Part shown: piece after piece, positions 8,082-16,559 of the stretch
How positions within the stretch are numbered: position 1 is the stretch's first letter
Layout of the letters: each line of letters begins with the position of its first letter
Source of the DNA: JBGPOS01 sp041488155
GTDB lineage: Bacteria; Chloroflexota; Dehalococcoidia; Tepidiformales; Tepidiformaceae
NCBI GenBank assembly: GCA_041488155.1
Contig: JBGPOS010000034.1
Span: 1 to 40,765, forward strand
DNA: 40,765 nt
Reading direction: 5' to 3'
Translations under genes and position numbers: made by a program
The notes under the pieces: generated by a model
What the model was told of the DNA's origin: nothing
The model's database searches: none
Seen by the model: the letters and a program-made list of their open reading frames with translations, nothing else

Positions 8082-8627
8082 ATGTCGCGGATAGGACGCA
8101 TGCCGATCCCGGTGCCGGGCAACGTCGAGGTTTCGATCGGCGACGGGAACAACGTTGTGGTGAAGGGGCCGAAGGGCGAGCTCGCGCGCCAATTCCCGGC
8201 AAGCATGGCGCTGAACCGCGAGGACGGAAGCATTGTTGTGACGCGGCCGAACGATGAGGGAAAACAGCGGGCGCTGCACGGCCTTTCGCGAACGCTGTTG
8301 AATAATATGGTGACGGGCGTGACGACGGGCTTCACGAAGACGCTGGAAGTGCAGGGCGTCGGCTACCGGGCGCAGTTACAGGGTTCGAACCTGCAACTGG
8401 CCTTGGGATTTTCGCACCCGGTTATCGTGGCGCCGCCGGAGGGGATTTCGTTTACGGTGGAAGGCCCGCGGGTGCTGGTCCAGGGCATCGACAAGGAGCG
8501 GGTGGGGCAGGTTGCGGCGAACATCCGCAAGCTCCGGCCGCCCGAGCCGTACAAAGGCAAGGGCATCCGTTATACGGGCGAACGGGTGCGCAGGAAGGCC
8601 GGCAAGGCCGGGAAGGTGGGCAAGTAA
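8082..8627 (+). CDS. rplF: 50S ribosomal protein L6
   Basis: L6 lies near the GTPase-associated region of the 50S subunit. ATG at 8082 gives the classic MSRIGRMPIPVP start; the frame is open further upstream, but that would run into rpsH. The 181-residue protein has two homologous domains and the signature PEPYKGKGIRYTGERVRRKAGKAG at the C terminus. It follows rpsH by 10 bp and abuts rplR directly, with no spacer between stop and ATG. Confidence 0.98.
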   Translation: MSRIGRMPIPVPGNVEVSIGDGNNVVVKGPKGELARQFPASMALNREDGSIVVTRPNDEGKQRALHGLSRTLLNNMVTGVTTGFTKTLEVQGVGYRAQLQGSNLQLALGFSHPVIVAPPEGISFTVEGPRVLVQGIDKERVGQVAANIRKLRPPEPYKGKGIRYTGERVRRKAGKAGKVGK

Positions 8628-8993
8628 ATGGGCCAGACGACGAGCACGCTTGCCCGCCAGCGCCGGCATATACGAGTGCGCCGGCGGGTGTCGGGTTCCG
8701 CGGCGCGGCCGAGGTTAAACGTCTTTCGGAGCGCCACGCACATCTACGCCCAGGTGATCGACGACGTGGCTGGCCACACGATCGCGGCCGCGAGCGATGT
8801 GGACACGGACATCGCGACGGCGACGAAGGGACAGAAGAAGCTCGCGCGAGCGACCGCCGTTGGCAAGGCGGTGGCTGAGCGGGCGAAGGCAAAGGGCGTC
8901 GACGCGGTTGTGTTCGACCGGGGCGGGTACAGATATCACGGACGCGTGCGTGCGCTTGCGGACGCGGCGCGCGAAGCTGGATTGGGGTTCTAA
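8628..8993 (+). CDS. rplR: 50S ribosomal protein L18
   Basis: L18 binds 5S rRNA together with L5. The 121-residue product contains RRHIRVRRRVSG, RPRLNVFRSATHIYAQVIDD and VVFDRGGYRYHGRVRALADA, which are family hallmarks, and ends in AREAGLGF. ATG immediately follows the rplF TAA; rpsE starts 2 bp downstream of its stop. Typical in length and position. Confidence 0.98.
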   Translation: MGQTTSTLARQRRHIRVRRRVSGSAARPRLNVFRSATHIYAQVIDDVAGHTIAAASDVDTDIATATKGQKKLARATAVGKAVAERAKAKGVDAVVFDRGGYRYHGRVRALADAAREAGLGF

Positions 8994-8995
8994 GG

Positions 8996-9496
8996 ATGAG
9001 TCAGTACGACCGGAATCCGCAGGAGGAGATGACCGAGAAGGTCATCTACATCAACCGGGTGGCCAAAGTGGTGAAGGGCGGCCGGCGGTTCAGCTTCAGT
9101 GCGCTGATTGTGGTGGGCGACGGCGAGGGAAGTGTGGGGATTGGGTTGGGCAAGGCGAACGAAGTTCCGGAGGCGATCCGCAAGGGTGCGACGTTGGCGC
9201 GGCGGAACATGATCCGGGTGCCGATGAAGGGGGGCACCATCGCGCATCCGCTGCTGGCTCGCTTCAGCGCGGCACGGGTGATGTTGAAGCCGGCGAGCCA
9301 CGGGACGGGCGTGATCGCGGGTGGAGCGGTGCGCGCGATCATGGAAGCGGCTGGGGTGACTGACGTGCTGGCGAAGTCGCTGGGGAGCCGGAACCCGATC
9401 AACGTGGCGCGGGCGACGATCGAGGGGCTGAGCGCCCTGCGGGACCCGGAGGGCGCGCGGGCGAGGCGGCTCTCGATTTCCCAGGGTGAGGGTTAG
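8996..9496 (+). CDS. rpsE: 30S ribosomal protein S5
   Basis: S5 lines the mRNA entry tunnel and influences decoding accuracy. The 166-residue protein has an N-terminal double-stranded-RNA-binding-like domain (KVIYINRVAKVVKGGRRFSF) and the signature GSVGIGLGKANEVPEAIRKG, followed by GTGVIAGGAVRAIMEAAG and the SLGSRNPINV motif. The ATG at 8996 is 2 bp after rplR. rpmD follows after 3 bp. Confidence 0.98.
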   Translation: MSQYDRNPQEEMTEKVIYINRVAKVVKGGRRFSFSALIVVGDGEGSVGIGLGKANEVPEAIRKGATLARRNMIRVPMKGGTIAHPLLARFSAARVMLKPASHGTGVIAGGAVRAIMEAAGVTDVLAKSLGSRNPINVARATIEGLSALRDPEGARARRLSISQGEG

Positions 9497-9499
9497 ACG

Positions 9500-9688
9500 A
9501 TGGCAACGTTGCAGGTGACGTGGCGCAAGAGCGCCATTGGCTATCGTCAGGACCAGAAGGACACGATCCGCAAGCTGGGGCTGCGCCGCCTGAATCAGAC
9601 GGTGAAGATAGATGACAACGCGGCGGCTCGGGGGATGATCAACAAGGTCAGCCACCTGGTTGACGTTCGCGAAGGAGACGAGGGATGA
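9500..9688 (+). CDS. rpmD: 50S ribosomal protein L30
   Basis: L30 is a small alpha/beta 50S protein. The 62-residue chain has the diagnostic KSAIGYRQDQKDTIRKLGL and the central V-HL-V motif (MINKVSHLVDVREGD). Its TGA overlaps the rplO ATG (ATGA), so the two are probably translationally coupled. It lies between rpsE and rplO as in other spc-type clusters. Confidence 0.97.
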   Translation: MATLQVTWRKSAIGYRQDQKDTIRKLGLRRLNQTVKIDDNAAARGMINKVSHLVDVREGDEG

Positions 9689-10164
9689 ACCTCGGGGCTG
9701 ACAGCTTGCGGCCAGACGGGGGAGCGACCCACGCCAGGAAGCGAGTGGGCCGCGGCAATGGGAGCGGGCACGGCACGTACTCCGGTCGGGGGCTGAAGGG
9801 ACAGAAGTCACGGAGTGGGAAGAACGTGCGCCTTGCGTTCGAAGGTGGGCAGATGCCGCTGTCGCGTAAGATCCACGTGCTGCGGGGGTTCAGCAACAGC
9901 CGGTTCAAGGTGGAGTATCAGCCGGTGAACCTGGGGGCGCTGGAGCGCTTTGAGGACGGGACGAACATTGATCCCGAAGTGCTGCGCGCCGCCGGAATCC
10001 TCAAGCAACTGCGCGACCCGGTGAAGGTGTTGGGCGTTGGCGCTCTTACGAAGAAACTGAGTGTGACGGCACACGCCTTCAGCGCGGCTGCCCGCGCGGG
10101 GATCGAGCAGGCCGGGGGCGTCGCGACCGTGATCGGTCCCGGCGATGGGAAGGAAGAGGCCTAG
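9685..10164 (+). CDS. rplO: 50S ribosomal protein L15
   Basis: L15 is a late-assembly 50S protein with a long basic N-terminal extension. The 159-residue product shows the glycine/arginine-rich segment KRVGRGNGSGHGTYSGRGLK, then FEGGQMPLSRKIHVLRGF, and the C-terminal domain with KVLGVGALTKKLSV. Start overlaps rpmD (ATGA); secY begins immediately after the stop. The pairing rplO-secY is very widely conserved. Confidence 0.98.
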   Translation: MNLGADSLRPDGGATHARKRVGRGNGSGHGTYSGRGLKGQKSRSGKNVRLAFEGGQMPLSRKIHVLRGFSNSRFKVEYQPVNLGALERFEDGTNIDPEVLRAAGILKQLRDPVKVLGVGALTKKLSVTAHAFSAAARAGIEQAGGVATVIGPGDGKEEA

Positions 10165-11493
10165 ATGGCGACGCAGTCAGCTTCGCGGCCGCGCCTGTTG
10201 CAGGCGATGGTGGACGCCTTCCGGCAGGAGGACGTACGGCGGAAGCTACTGTTCACGCTGGCGATGCTGGTGGTGTTTCGATTCGTGGCGCACGTGCCGG
10301 TGCCGAATGTGGACCGAGCTGCGCTGGAGCAGGCGTTTCAGGGGAACGCGATCCTGGACTTCCTGAGCATATTTTCGGGCGGGGCGCTGCAGAACCTGAG
10401 CGTCGCTGCGCTCGGGGTTTACCCGTATATCACGGCCTCGATCATCATGCAGATCCTGACGCCGCTGGTGCCGGCTTTGCGTTCGTTGCAGGACGAAGGG
10501 GAGCAGGGGCGGCGGCGGGTGCAGTTGTATACGCACTGGCTGGCGGTGCCGATGGCGTTCGTGCAGGGGTACGGCCAGATCCTGTTCATCAACCGGACGA
10601 GCCCGGTGATCAAGGACTTCGGGTTCCAGAACGACCCGATGAGCACGCTGGCGACGCTCATGACGCTGGCCGCGGGGACGATGTTCCTGGTGTGGCTGGG
10701 GGAGCTGATAACGGAGAACGGCATCGGCAACGGGGTTTCGGTGATCATCTTCGGTGGGATCGTTGCGCGCCTGCCGAGCCTCATACCGAACATTTCGACC
10801 GAGTCCATTGTTGGGGTGCTGGCGATCACAGGTTTCGCGCTGGCCCTGATCTTTCTGGTGGTTTACTTCCAGGAGGCGACGCGGAGGGTGCCTGTCCAAT
10901 ACGCGCGCTCGGCCTTCCGGGGAGGGCGGATGTACCGGCAACAGGGGCAGAGCCATATCCCGTTGCGGGTGAACATGGCGGGGATGATCCCGCTGATCTT
11001 CGCGTTTTCGATAATGATCCTGCCGGCGCAGATCGGGTCGTTCTTCTACACGTCTGACGGGTTCATCGGGAGTATCGGGCGATTCTTCACTGACCAGTTC
11101 CAGGGTGGGCGTGGTGGCGGTGGGACGGGCTGGTACTGGGTGATCCTGTTCTTGCTGGTGATCGCGTTCACGTTCTTCTACACGATGGTGCAGTACCAGC
11201 AGCAGCAGATGGCGAAGACTCTGCAGCGGCAGGGGGCGTTCATCCCGGGGATCCGGCCGGGTCCGCCGACGGAGGCCTACTTGATGCGCGTGGTGACGCG
11301 GATCACGTGGGCGGGGGCGTTCTTCCTCGGATTTGTGGCGATCCTGCCGTTCTTCATCGGTTTGGTGACGGACGTGCGGGCGTTGACGATTTCGAGCACG
11401 GGTTTCCTGATCGTGGTGGCGGTGGTGCTGGACACGATGAAGCAGCTGGAGGCGCAGCTGTTGATGCGGAACTACGAGGGGTTCATCCGCTAG
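10165..11493 (+). CDS. secY: Preprotein translocase subunit SecY
   Basis: SecY is the channel subunit of the Sec translocon in the cytoplasmic membrane. The 442-residue protein begins with a cytoplasmic helix (FRQEDVRRKLLFTLAMLVVF) and shows about ten hydrophobic segments. Recognisable family stretches are NLSVAALGVYPYITASIIMQ, GNGVSVIIFGGIVARLP and GMIPLIFAFSIMILPAQI; the cytoplasmic loop carries FIPGIRPGPPTEAYL. ATG directly abuts the rplO TAG, and the last base of its own TAG begins the adk GTG. A glycine-rich periplasmic loop near residues 312-320 (QGGRGGGGTG) is slightly unusual. Confidence 0.98.
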   Translation: MATQSASRPRLLQAMVDAFRQEDVRRKLLFTLAMLVVFRFVAHVPVPNVDRAALEQAFQGNAILDFLSIFSGGALQNLSVAALGVYPYITASIIMQILTPLVPALRSLQDEGEQGRRRVQLYTHWLAVPMAFVQGYGQILFINRTSPVIKDFGFQNDPMSTLATLMTLAAGTMFLVWLGELITENGIGNGVSVIIFGGIVARLPSLIPNISTESIVGVLAITGFALALIFLVVYFQEATRRVPVQYARSAFRGGRMYRQQGQSHIPLRVNMAGMIPLIFAFSIMILPAQIGSFFYTSDGFIGSIGRFFTDQFQGGRGGGGTGWYWVILFLLVIAFTFFYTMVQYQQQQMAKTLQRQGAFIPGIRPGPPTEAYLMRVVTRITWAGAFFLGFVAILPFFIGLVTDVRALTISSTGFLIVVAVVLDTMKQLEAQLLMRNYEGFIR

Positions 11494-12140
11494 TGTTCAT
11501 CGTGCTGTTGGGGCCACCGGGGGCGGGCAAGGGCACGCAGGCTCAGCGCCTGGCGGCAGCAACGAAGCTCCTGCACGTCTCCACGGGCGACCTGTTCCGG
11601 GAGAACGTGAAGCAGGGGACGGAGCTGGGGCAGCTGGCGAACAAGTACATGTCGAAGGGCGAACTGGTGCCCGACGAGGTGACGATCCGGATGCTGCTGG
11701 AGCGAATCGGACGCCCCGACGCGGCCGAAGGGGCAATGTTCGACGGGTTTCCGCGCAACGTCGTGCAGGCGCGGGCGTTGGACGAGGGGCTCAAGGCGCG
11801 GGGGGCGAAGATCAGCGGGGCGCTCCTCATTTCAGTGCCGGACGAGGAGCTGGTGGCGCGGCTGACTGGCCGCTGGATCTGCCGGCAGTGCGGGAATCTG
11901 TACCACGAACGAAACGACCCGCCCAAGAAGGTGGGGGTCTGCGACAAGTGTGGTGGCGAGCTGTATCAACGTGAGGATGACCGGCCGGAGGTAGTGCGGA
12001 CGCGGCTGGAGAAGCAGAAGCCACCGGATTCGCTGCTGGAGCACTACCGGGTGGCGGGGGTGCTGCGGGAGATAGACGGCCAGCAAGGGCTGGCTGCCGT
12101 GACGGAAGACCTGCTGAAGGCGTTGCGCGAATGGCAGTGA
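11493..12140 (+). CDS. adk: Adenylate kinase, zinc-LID type
   Basis: Adenylate kinase interconverts ATP plus AMP and two ADP. The frame is open upstream, but GTG at 11493 overlaps the secY stop and gives the family start MFIVLLGPPGAGKGTQ, with the P-loop at residues 7-15. The AMP-binding DGFPRN motif is at 84-89. The LID domain carries four cysteines (130, 133, 150 and 153) in two C-X2-C pairs, so it is of the zinc-binding long type; total length is 215 residues. It overlaps map by 10 bp. The secY-adk-map order is common in Gram-positive-like and Chloroflexota clusters. Confidence 0.98.
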   Translation: MFIVLLGPPGAGKGTQAQRLAAATKLLHVSTGDLFRENVKQGTELGQLANKYMSKGELVPDEVTIRMLLERIGRPDAAEGAMFDGFPRNVVQARALDEGLKARGAKISGALLISVPDEELVARLTGRWICRQCGNLYHERNDPPKKVGVCDKCGGELYQREDDRPEVVRTRLEKQKPPDSLLEHYRVAGVLREIDGQQGLAAVTEDLLKALREWQ

Positions 12141-12901
12141 AGCTGAAGTCGGAAGACGAGCTGCGGGTGATGCGGGAAGCAGGCCAAATCGTCGGGGAGA
12201 CGCTCGAGAAGATCCGGGGGATGGTGCGCCCTGGCCTCAACATCCTCGACGTGGAGCGATTTGTACGAAGTGAGTTCAAGCGGAGGGGGGCGCAGGAGAC
12301 GTTCCTGCACTACTCTCCCGCTCCGAAGTATCCGCCTTATCCATCGAACATCTGCATCAGCGTCAACGATGAGCTGGTGCATGGGATCCCACGCGATAGG
12401 GTGCTGCAGGAAGGCGACCTGGTTACGTTCGACCTGGGGGCGACATACCGGGGGTACGTGGGCGACGCTGCCATTTCGGTCGCGGTGGGAGAGGTGAGCG
12501 GCGAAGCAAAGCGACTGCTGGCGGTGACGGAAGGTGCGCTGTGGGCGGGGATCCGGGCGGCGAAGACAGGGAAGTACCTCAACGACATCTGCGGGGCGAT
12601 CGAGGACAGCATCGAGCCAACCGGGTTTTCGATCGTGCGGAACTACTGCGGGCACGGAGTGGGGCGGGCGATGCACGAGGAACCGCAGGTGCCAAATTAC
12701 CGGATGCGGTTCAAGGGGACGCCGCTGCGGACGGGGCTTGTCGTGGCGTTGGAGCCGATGGTGAACGCGGGTGGTCCGGAGACGGTGGAGTGCGAGGACG
12801 GCTGGACTGTAAGGACGAAAGACGGTAGCTTATGCTGTCATTTCGAGCATACGATAGCCATTCGCGAAGGGCGTGAGCCTGAAGTGCTGACGCTCCCGTA
12901 G
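12131..12901 (+). CDS. map: Type I methionine aminopeptidase
   Basis: Removes the initiator methionine from nascent proteins. The 256-residue protein has the five expected metal ligands: Asp101 (TFDLGA), Asp112 (VGDAA), His175 (GHGVG), Glu208 (LEPM) and Glu239 (FEHT), plus His84 in LVHGIP. There is no N-terminal zinc-finger extension. The start ATG lies inside the adk end (10-bp overlap). infA follows after 23 bp. Identification is certain. Confidence 0.98.
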   Translation: MAVKLKSEDELRVMREAGQIVGETLEKIRGMVRPGLNILDVERFVRSEFKRRGAQETFLHYSPAPKYPPYPSNICISVNDELVHGIPRDRVLQEGDLVTFDLGATYRGYVGDAAISVAVGEVSGEAKRLLAVTEGALWAGIRAAKTGKYLNDICGAIEDSIEPTGFSIVRNYCGHGVGRAMHEEPQVPNYRMRFKGTPLRTGLVVALEPMVNAGGPETVECEDGWTVRTKDGSLCCHFEHTIAIREGREPEVLTLP

Positions 12902-12924
12902 GTATCTGTGCTGCAGAAGGGTGT

Positions 12925-13143
12925 ATGGCAAAACGGGATGCGATTGAAGTCGAGGGGGTCGTCACAGAGCCGCTGCCGAACGCGATGTTCAAGGTGGAGC
13001 TGGCGGACGGGCACGAAGTATTGGCGCACGTTGGCGGGAAGATCCGAATGAACTTCATCAAAATCCTGCCGGGCGACCGGGTCCTGGTTGAGCTTTCGCC
13101 GTACGACCTTGGTCGCGGGCGGATTACGTACCGGTTCAAATAG
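12925..13143 (+). CDS. infA: Translation initiation factor IF-1
   Basis: IF-1 occupies the 30S A site during initiation. The 72-residue OB-fold protein has the standard start MAKRDAIEVEGVVTEPLPN, the GHEVLAHVGGKIRMNFIKI centre and the RITYRFK end. An AAGGGTG sequence upstream of the ATG may act as the ribosome-binding site. It lies between map and rpmJ, the usual place. Confidence 0.98.
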   Translation: MAKRDAIEVEGVVTEPLPNAMFKVELADGHEVLAHVGGKIRMNFIKILPGDRVLVELSPYDLGRGRITYRFK

Positions 13144-13175
13144 TTTCGACGAGCGATTAGCAGGCCAGGAGAGCC

Positions 13176-13289
13176 ATGAAGGTCCGAGCATCCGTAAAGC
13201 CACGCTGCGACAAGTGCAAGATTATCCGTCGGCACGGCCGCGTGATGGTGATTTGCGAAAACCCGAAGCACAAGCAGCGGCAGGGGTAG
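13176..13289 (+). CDS. rpmJ: 50S ribosomal protein L36, zinc type
   Basis: A 37-residue protein read directly from the sequence, starting at ATG 13176 and ending at TAG 13287-13289. It begins MKVRASVKPRCDKCK and ends KHKQRQG. The zinc ribbon is of the C+ type: Cys-X2-Cys (residues 11 and 14), a third Cys at 27 and His at 32. L36 bridges 23S rRNA helices late in 50S assembly. A strong ribosome-binding site (CCAGGAGAG) sits 5-12 bases before the ATG. rpsM follows after 6 bp. Confidence 0.97.
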   Translation: MKVRASVKPRCDKCKIIRRHGRVMVICENPKHKQRQG

Positions 13290-13295
13290 AGAAGT

Positions 13296-13676
13296 ATGGC
13301 GCGTCTTTCCGGGGTCGACCTTCCGAACGACAAGCGGATCGAAATCGCGTTGACGTACATTTACGGGATCGGCCTGACGCGTTCGCGAGAGATCCTTGGG
13401 GCGACGGGGATCAGCCCGGACACGAAGTCGCGCGACCTGACGGACGACGAGACGATCAAGATCCGTGACCACATCGAGAAGCACTTCATCGTGGAGGGAG
13501 ACCTCCGGCGGGAGGTGCGGCAGAACATCGGGCGGCTCATCGAGATCAACTGTTACCGGGGGCAGCGGCACAGGCGGAACCTGCCGGTTCACGGCCAACG
13601 GACGCGGACGAACGCCCGCCAGAAGCGAGGCGCGCGGAAGACGGTTGCTGGCAAGCGGCGCGCAGGCAAGAAGTAA
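13296..13676 (+). CDS. rpsM: 30S ribosomal protein S13
   Basis: S13 is a 30S head protein with a C-terminal tail contacting P-site tRNA and L5. The 126-residue protein has MARLSGVDLPNDKRIEIALT at the N terminus, the helix-two-turn-helix core, and the tail motif RGQRHRRNLPVHGQRTRTNA, followed by a basic end (KTVAGKRRAGKK). It sits 6 bp after rpmJ and 15 bp before rpsK. Confidence 0.98.
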   Translation: MARLSGVDLPNDKRIEIALTYIYGIGLTRSREILGATGISPDTKSRDLTDDETIKIRDHIEKHFIVEGDLRREVRQNIGRLIEINCYRGQRHRRNLPVHGQRTRTNARQKRGARKTVAGKRRAGKK

Positions 13677-13691
13677 GAGGTAGGGCGAACG

Positions 13692-14099
13692 ATGGCTGAA
13701 GCAAAAAAGGGAGCGGAGGCAAAGCGCCGTGTGCGGCGGCGCGAACGGAAGTCTATCCCGCGGGGGAAGGCGTACATCAAGAGCACGTTCAACAACACGC
13801 TGGTGACGCTGACGGACCCGAACGGGAACGTGATTTCGTGGGCAAGTTCGGGGGGTTCCGGATTCAAGGGCTCGCGCAAGGGCACGCCGTTTGCGGCCCA
13901 ACTGGCGGGCGAGAACGCCGCCCGGCGGGCGATGGAACACGGCATGCAAGCGGTCGAGGTTTACGTCAGGGGTGCGGGAAGCGGCCGGGAGGCGGCGATC
14001 CGATCGCTCCAGGCGACGGGGCTCACGGTGACGGCGATCCGGGATGTGACGCCGATCCCTCACAATGGCTGCCGCCCACCAAAGCGGCGGCGCGTCTAG
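13692..14099 (+). CDS. rpsK: 30S ribosomal protein S11
   Basis: S11 forms the 30S platform near the E site. The 135-residue protein has a basic N-terminal extension, then the family stretch IKSTFNNTLVTLTDPNGNVI, SSGGSGFKGSRKGTPFAAQ, and the near-invariant end TPIPHNGCRPPKRRRV. The ATG at 13692 is 15 bp after rpsM. An antisense or alternative reading of this GC-rich gene was ignored. Confidence 0.98.
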   Translation: MAEAKKGAEAKRRVRRRERKSIPRGKAYIKSTFNNTLVTLTDPNGNVISWASSGGSGFKGSRKGTPFAAQLAGENAARRAMEHGMQAVEVYVRGAGSGREAAIRSLQATGLTVTAIRDVTPIPHNGCRPPKRRRV

Positions 14100-14117
14100 G
14101 AGTGTAATCAGAGTTTC

Positions 14118-14747
14118 ATGGCACGTTATACCGGCCCTGTCTGCAGGCTCTGCCGCCGTCATGGAGAGAAGCTCTTCCTGAAGGGTGAGCGATGCTTTAC
14201 GCCAAAGTGCAGCTTCGACCGCCGCCCCAACCCGCCAGGTCCGCGCCCAACCCGGCGCCGCAAGGTAAGCGACCGCGGGCTGCAGCTGCGAGAGAAGCAG
14301 CGTGCGCGAGTGACGTACGGGGTGTTGGAACGGCAGTTCGTTAAGTACTACAAGGAAGCTATCAGGCGGCCGGGGGTTTCAGGCGAGAACCTGGTCCGGC
14401 TGCTAGAAACCCGGCTGGACAACATAGTCTACCGGCTTGGGTTTGCCGATTCGCGGAGCCAGGCGCGCCAGATCGCGCGGCACGGGATCATCTCCGTGAA
14501 CGGCCGAAAGCTCGACATTCCATCGGCGCACTTGAAAGAGGGCGACACGGTGGGGTTCACGCCGCGTGGAGTGCGGAGCGAGTACTACAAGATCGTGCAG
14601 GAAACGATTAAGTCGAAGAATCCGCCTTCGTGGCTGAGTCTCGATGCTGCCGGCATGGCGGGCGTCGTCACGAGCATGCCGACGGTGGCGCAGGGCGAGA
14701 CGCATCTCTTCAACGAGAACGTCATCATTGAGTTCTACTCCCGCTAA
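14118..14747 (+). CDS. rpsD: 30S ribosomal protein S4, zinc type
   Basis: S4 is a primary 16S rRNA binder that nucleates the 30S body. The 209-residue protein begins MARYTGPVCRLCRRHGEKLF and has a zinc-type N terminus with Cys-X2-Cys at residues 9 and 12 followed by Cys 26 and Cys 31. The central S4 RNA-binding domain is seen in RLDNIVYRLGFADSRSQARQ and HGIISVNGRKLDIPS; the chain ends ENVIIEFYSR. It lies between rpsK and rpoA as in alpha operons. Confidence 0.98.
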   Translation: MARYTGPVCRLCRRHGEKLFLKGERCFTPKCSFDRRPNPPGPRPTRRRKVSDRGLQLREKQRARVTYGVLERQFVKYYKEAIRRPGVSGENLVRLLETRLDNIVYRLGFADSRSQARQIARHGIISVNGRKLDIPSAHLKEGDTVGFTPRGVRSEYYKIVQETIKSKNPPSWLSLDAAGMAGVVTSMPTVAQGETHLFNENVIIEFYSR

Positions 14748-14790
14748 GTTCGCGGTTTTGCAAGAAAGCTATTTGAGGCACGCACCAGAG

Positions 14791-15978
14791 ATGATGGATT
14801 CCATGGAGTTGATCGGGAGCGCGACCGAAGAGGTCGCCCCGGAGTTGACGGTCGAGGAAGAGAGCGAGACGTTCGCGCGGCTCGTAGCAGAACCGCTCGA
14901 GGCTGGGTACGGGATCACGCTGGGCAACGCGTTGCGGCGAGTGCTGTTGAGCTCGCTCGAGGGTGCGGCGGTCACTTCGGTGCGGATCGACCAGGTACAA
15001 CATGAGTTCTCGACGGTAGCTGGGATGCAGGAAGACTCGACAGAGTTTCTGTTGAACGTGAAGGAAGTGCGGTTGCGGGCGCTGAGCAATCGAAGCGGGA
15101 CGCTGGCGTTGGACGCGGAAGGGCCTGGAGAAGTGACGGCGCGGGACATCCAGGTGCCGGCGGACTTCGAGATCGCGAACCCGGATCTGCACCTGGCGAC
15201 GCTCGACAGCAAGAGTGCTCGACTGAACGTTGAGTTCCACGTCTCTCTGGGCAAGGGGTATGTGCCAGCGGGCAGCGTGGAGGGGATGCCGATCGGGGTA
15301 ATCCCGGTTGACGCGGTGTTTTCGCCGGTGCGGAAGGTGAATTACCGGGTGGAGAAGACCCGTGTGGGGCAATCGACGAACTTTGACCGGCTGGTGCTTG
15401 AGGTGTGGACCGACGGGACGATCTCGCCGGTGGATGCGGTGACCCAGAGCTCGGAGATCCTGATGGACCAATTCGCGCTCTTCGGCGCGATGGGCCGGCA
15501 GGAGATCATGGGCACGACGGGCGGCGGCGGTGTAACGAGCGCCGGGATCCTGATGGCCCCCGACCGCTACAACACGCCTATCGAGGACCTGAACCTTTCA
15601 GTGCGGGCCTACAACTGTCTGAAGCGGAGCGGACTCATGACGGTGGGCCAGGTGCTCGAGAAGAGCGAAGACGAGCTGCTCGCGTTGCGGAATTTCGGCC
15701 GGAAGTCGTACGACGAGCTGCGGGAGCGGCTTGTGGAGCTGGGCTACGTCGATGGAGAGGCGGAGGGTCTGCAACCGATCTTCGACACGGCACGAGGCGG
15801 GGTTGTGGCGGCGCCTGCCAGGGCGGGAGCGCGCCGGCCGACGACGGTCAGGACGAGCTCGGTGATCCTTGACGAAGAGGACGAGGAGCAGAGCCTTGGA
15901 GCGCTGGGCAAGGCGTTGAAGGAAGCATTGAAGGAGGTCGGCGACGACGATTTGTTGGGCGCCGACGACGAGGACTAA
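14791..15978 (+). CDS. rpoA: RNA polymerase alpha subunit with acidic C-terminal extension
   Basis: Alpha dimerises to start RNA polymerase assembly, and its C-terminal domain binds UP elements and activators. The open frame begins earlier, but ATG 14791 (or 14794) is the natural start; GAGG at 14775-14778 is 12 bases upstream. The N-terminal domain contains AGYGITLGNALRRVLLSSLEGAAVTS. A long glycine-rich linker follows, then the C-terminal domain with LSVRAYNCLKRSG and LRNFGRKSYDEL; the arginine corresponds to E. coli Arg265. After the domain there are about 65 more residues ending in a very acidic segment (DDDLLGADDED), making 395 residues against about 315-330. The function of that tail is unknown. 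Confidence 0.97.
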   Translation: MMDSMELIGSATEEVAPELTVEEESETFARLVAEPLEAGYGITLGNALRRVLLSSLEGAAVTSVRIDQVQHEFSTVAGMQEDSTEFLLNVKEVRLRALSNRSGTLALDAEGPGEVTARDIQVPADFEIANPDLHLATLDSKSARLNVEFHVSLGKGYVPAGSVEGMPIGVIPVDAVFSPVRKVNYRVEKTRVGQSTNFDRLVLEVWTDGTISPVDAVTQSSEILMDQFALFGAMGRQEIMGTTGGGGVTSAGILMAPDRYNTPIEDLNLSVRAYNCLKRSGLMTVGQVLEKSEDELLALRNFGRKSYDELRERLVELGYVDGEAEGLQPIFDTARGGVVAAPARAGARRPTTVRTSSVILDEEDEEQSLGALGKALKEALKEVGDDDLLGADDED

Positions 15979-15980
15979 GC

Positions 15981-16556
15981 ATGCGACACCGCGTAGCCGG
16001 CCGGCACCTCGGCCGCGACACAGACCACCGCACGGCGCTCTACCGCAACCTGGTGACTGACCTGCTGCGGTATGAGCGGATAACAACGACCGAGGCGAAG
16101 GCGAAGGAGATCCGGCCGATGGCGGAGCGGATCATCACGATGGGGCGGAAAGGCGACCTGCACGCTCGGCGGCAGGCGGCGCGGTTCCTGTACGACACGG
16201 CGGTGGTGAAGAAGGTTTTCGACGATATCGGTCCCCGGATGCGGGAGCGGCCGGGTGGGTACCTGCGGATCACGGGGATTGAGCCGCGCAAGGGCGACGG
16301 CGCGCGGATGGCTTCGATCGAACTGGTGGATTTCGTGGACGCGCCGCCGACGCCCCGGCCGCAGCGGGTGACGGCGGCTCCTTCAGCGGCGGCGCCTGTT
16401 GTGGCGGTTGAGCCGATTGCTGCGGAGGCCCCGGCGGAGCAGGACGCGGTGAGCGAGGAAACCGAAGCTGAGGAGCCGGTCGCGGAGAGCGACTCTCCCG
16501 ACACGGCCGACGCGGAGGTCGCGAGCGATGGGGAGGATGAAGGGGCGCAGGGATAA
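15981..16556 (+). CDS. rplQ: 50S ribosomal protein L17 with acidic tail
   Basis: L17 is a 50S protein near the tunnel exit. Residues 1-118 match the family: MRHRVAGRHLGRDTDHRTAL, NLVTDLLRYERITTTEAKAKE and YLRITGIEPRKGDGARMASI. About 70 residues of Ala/Glu/Pro/Val-rich, strongly acidic sequence follow, so the product has 191 residues instead of about 120. The tail has no recognisable domain. The ATG is 2 bp after rpoA. truA starts 3 bp after the stop. Confidence 0.97.
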   Translation: MRHRVAGRHLGRDTDHRTALYRNLVTDLLRYERITTTEAKAKEIRPMAERIITMGRKGDLHARRQAARFLYDTAVVKKVFDDIGPRMRERPGGYLRITGIEPRKGDGARMASIELVDFVDAPPTPRPQRVTAAPSAAAPVVAVEPIAAEAPAEQDAVSEETEAEEPVAESDSPDTADAEVASDGEDEGAQG

Positions 16557-16559
16557 GCT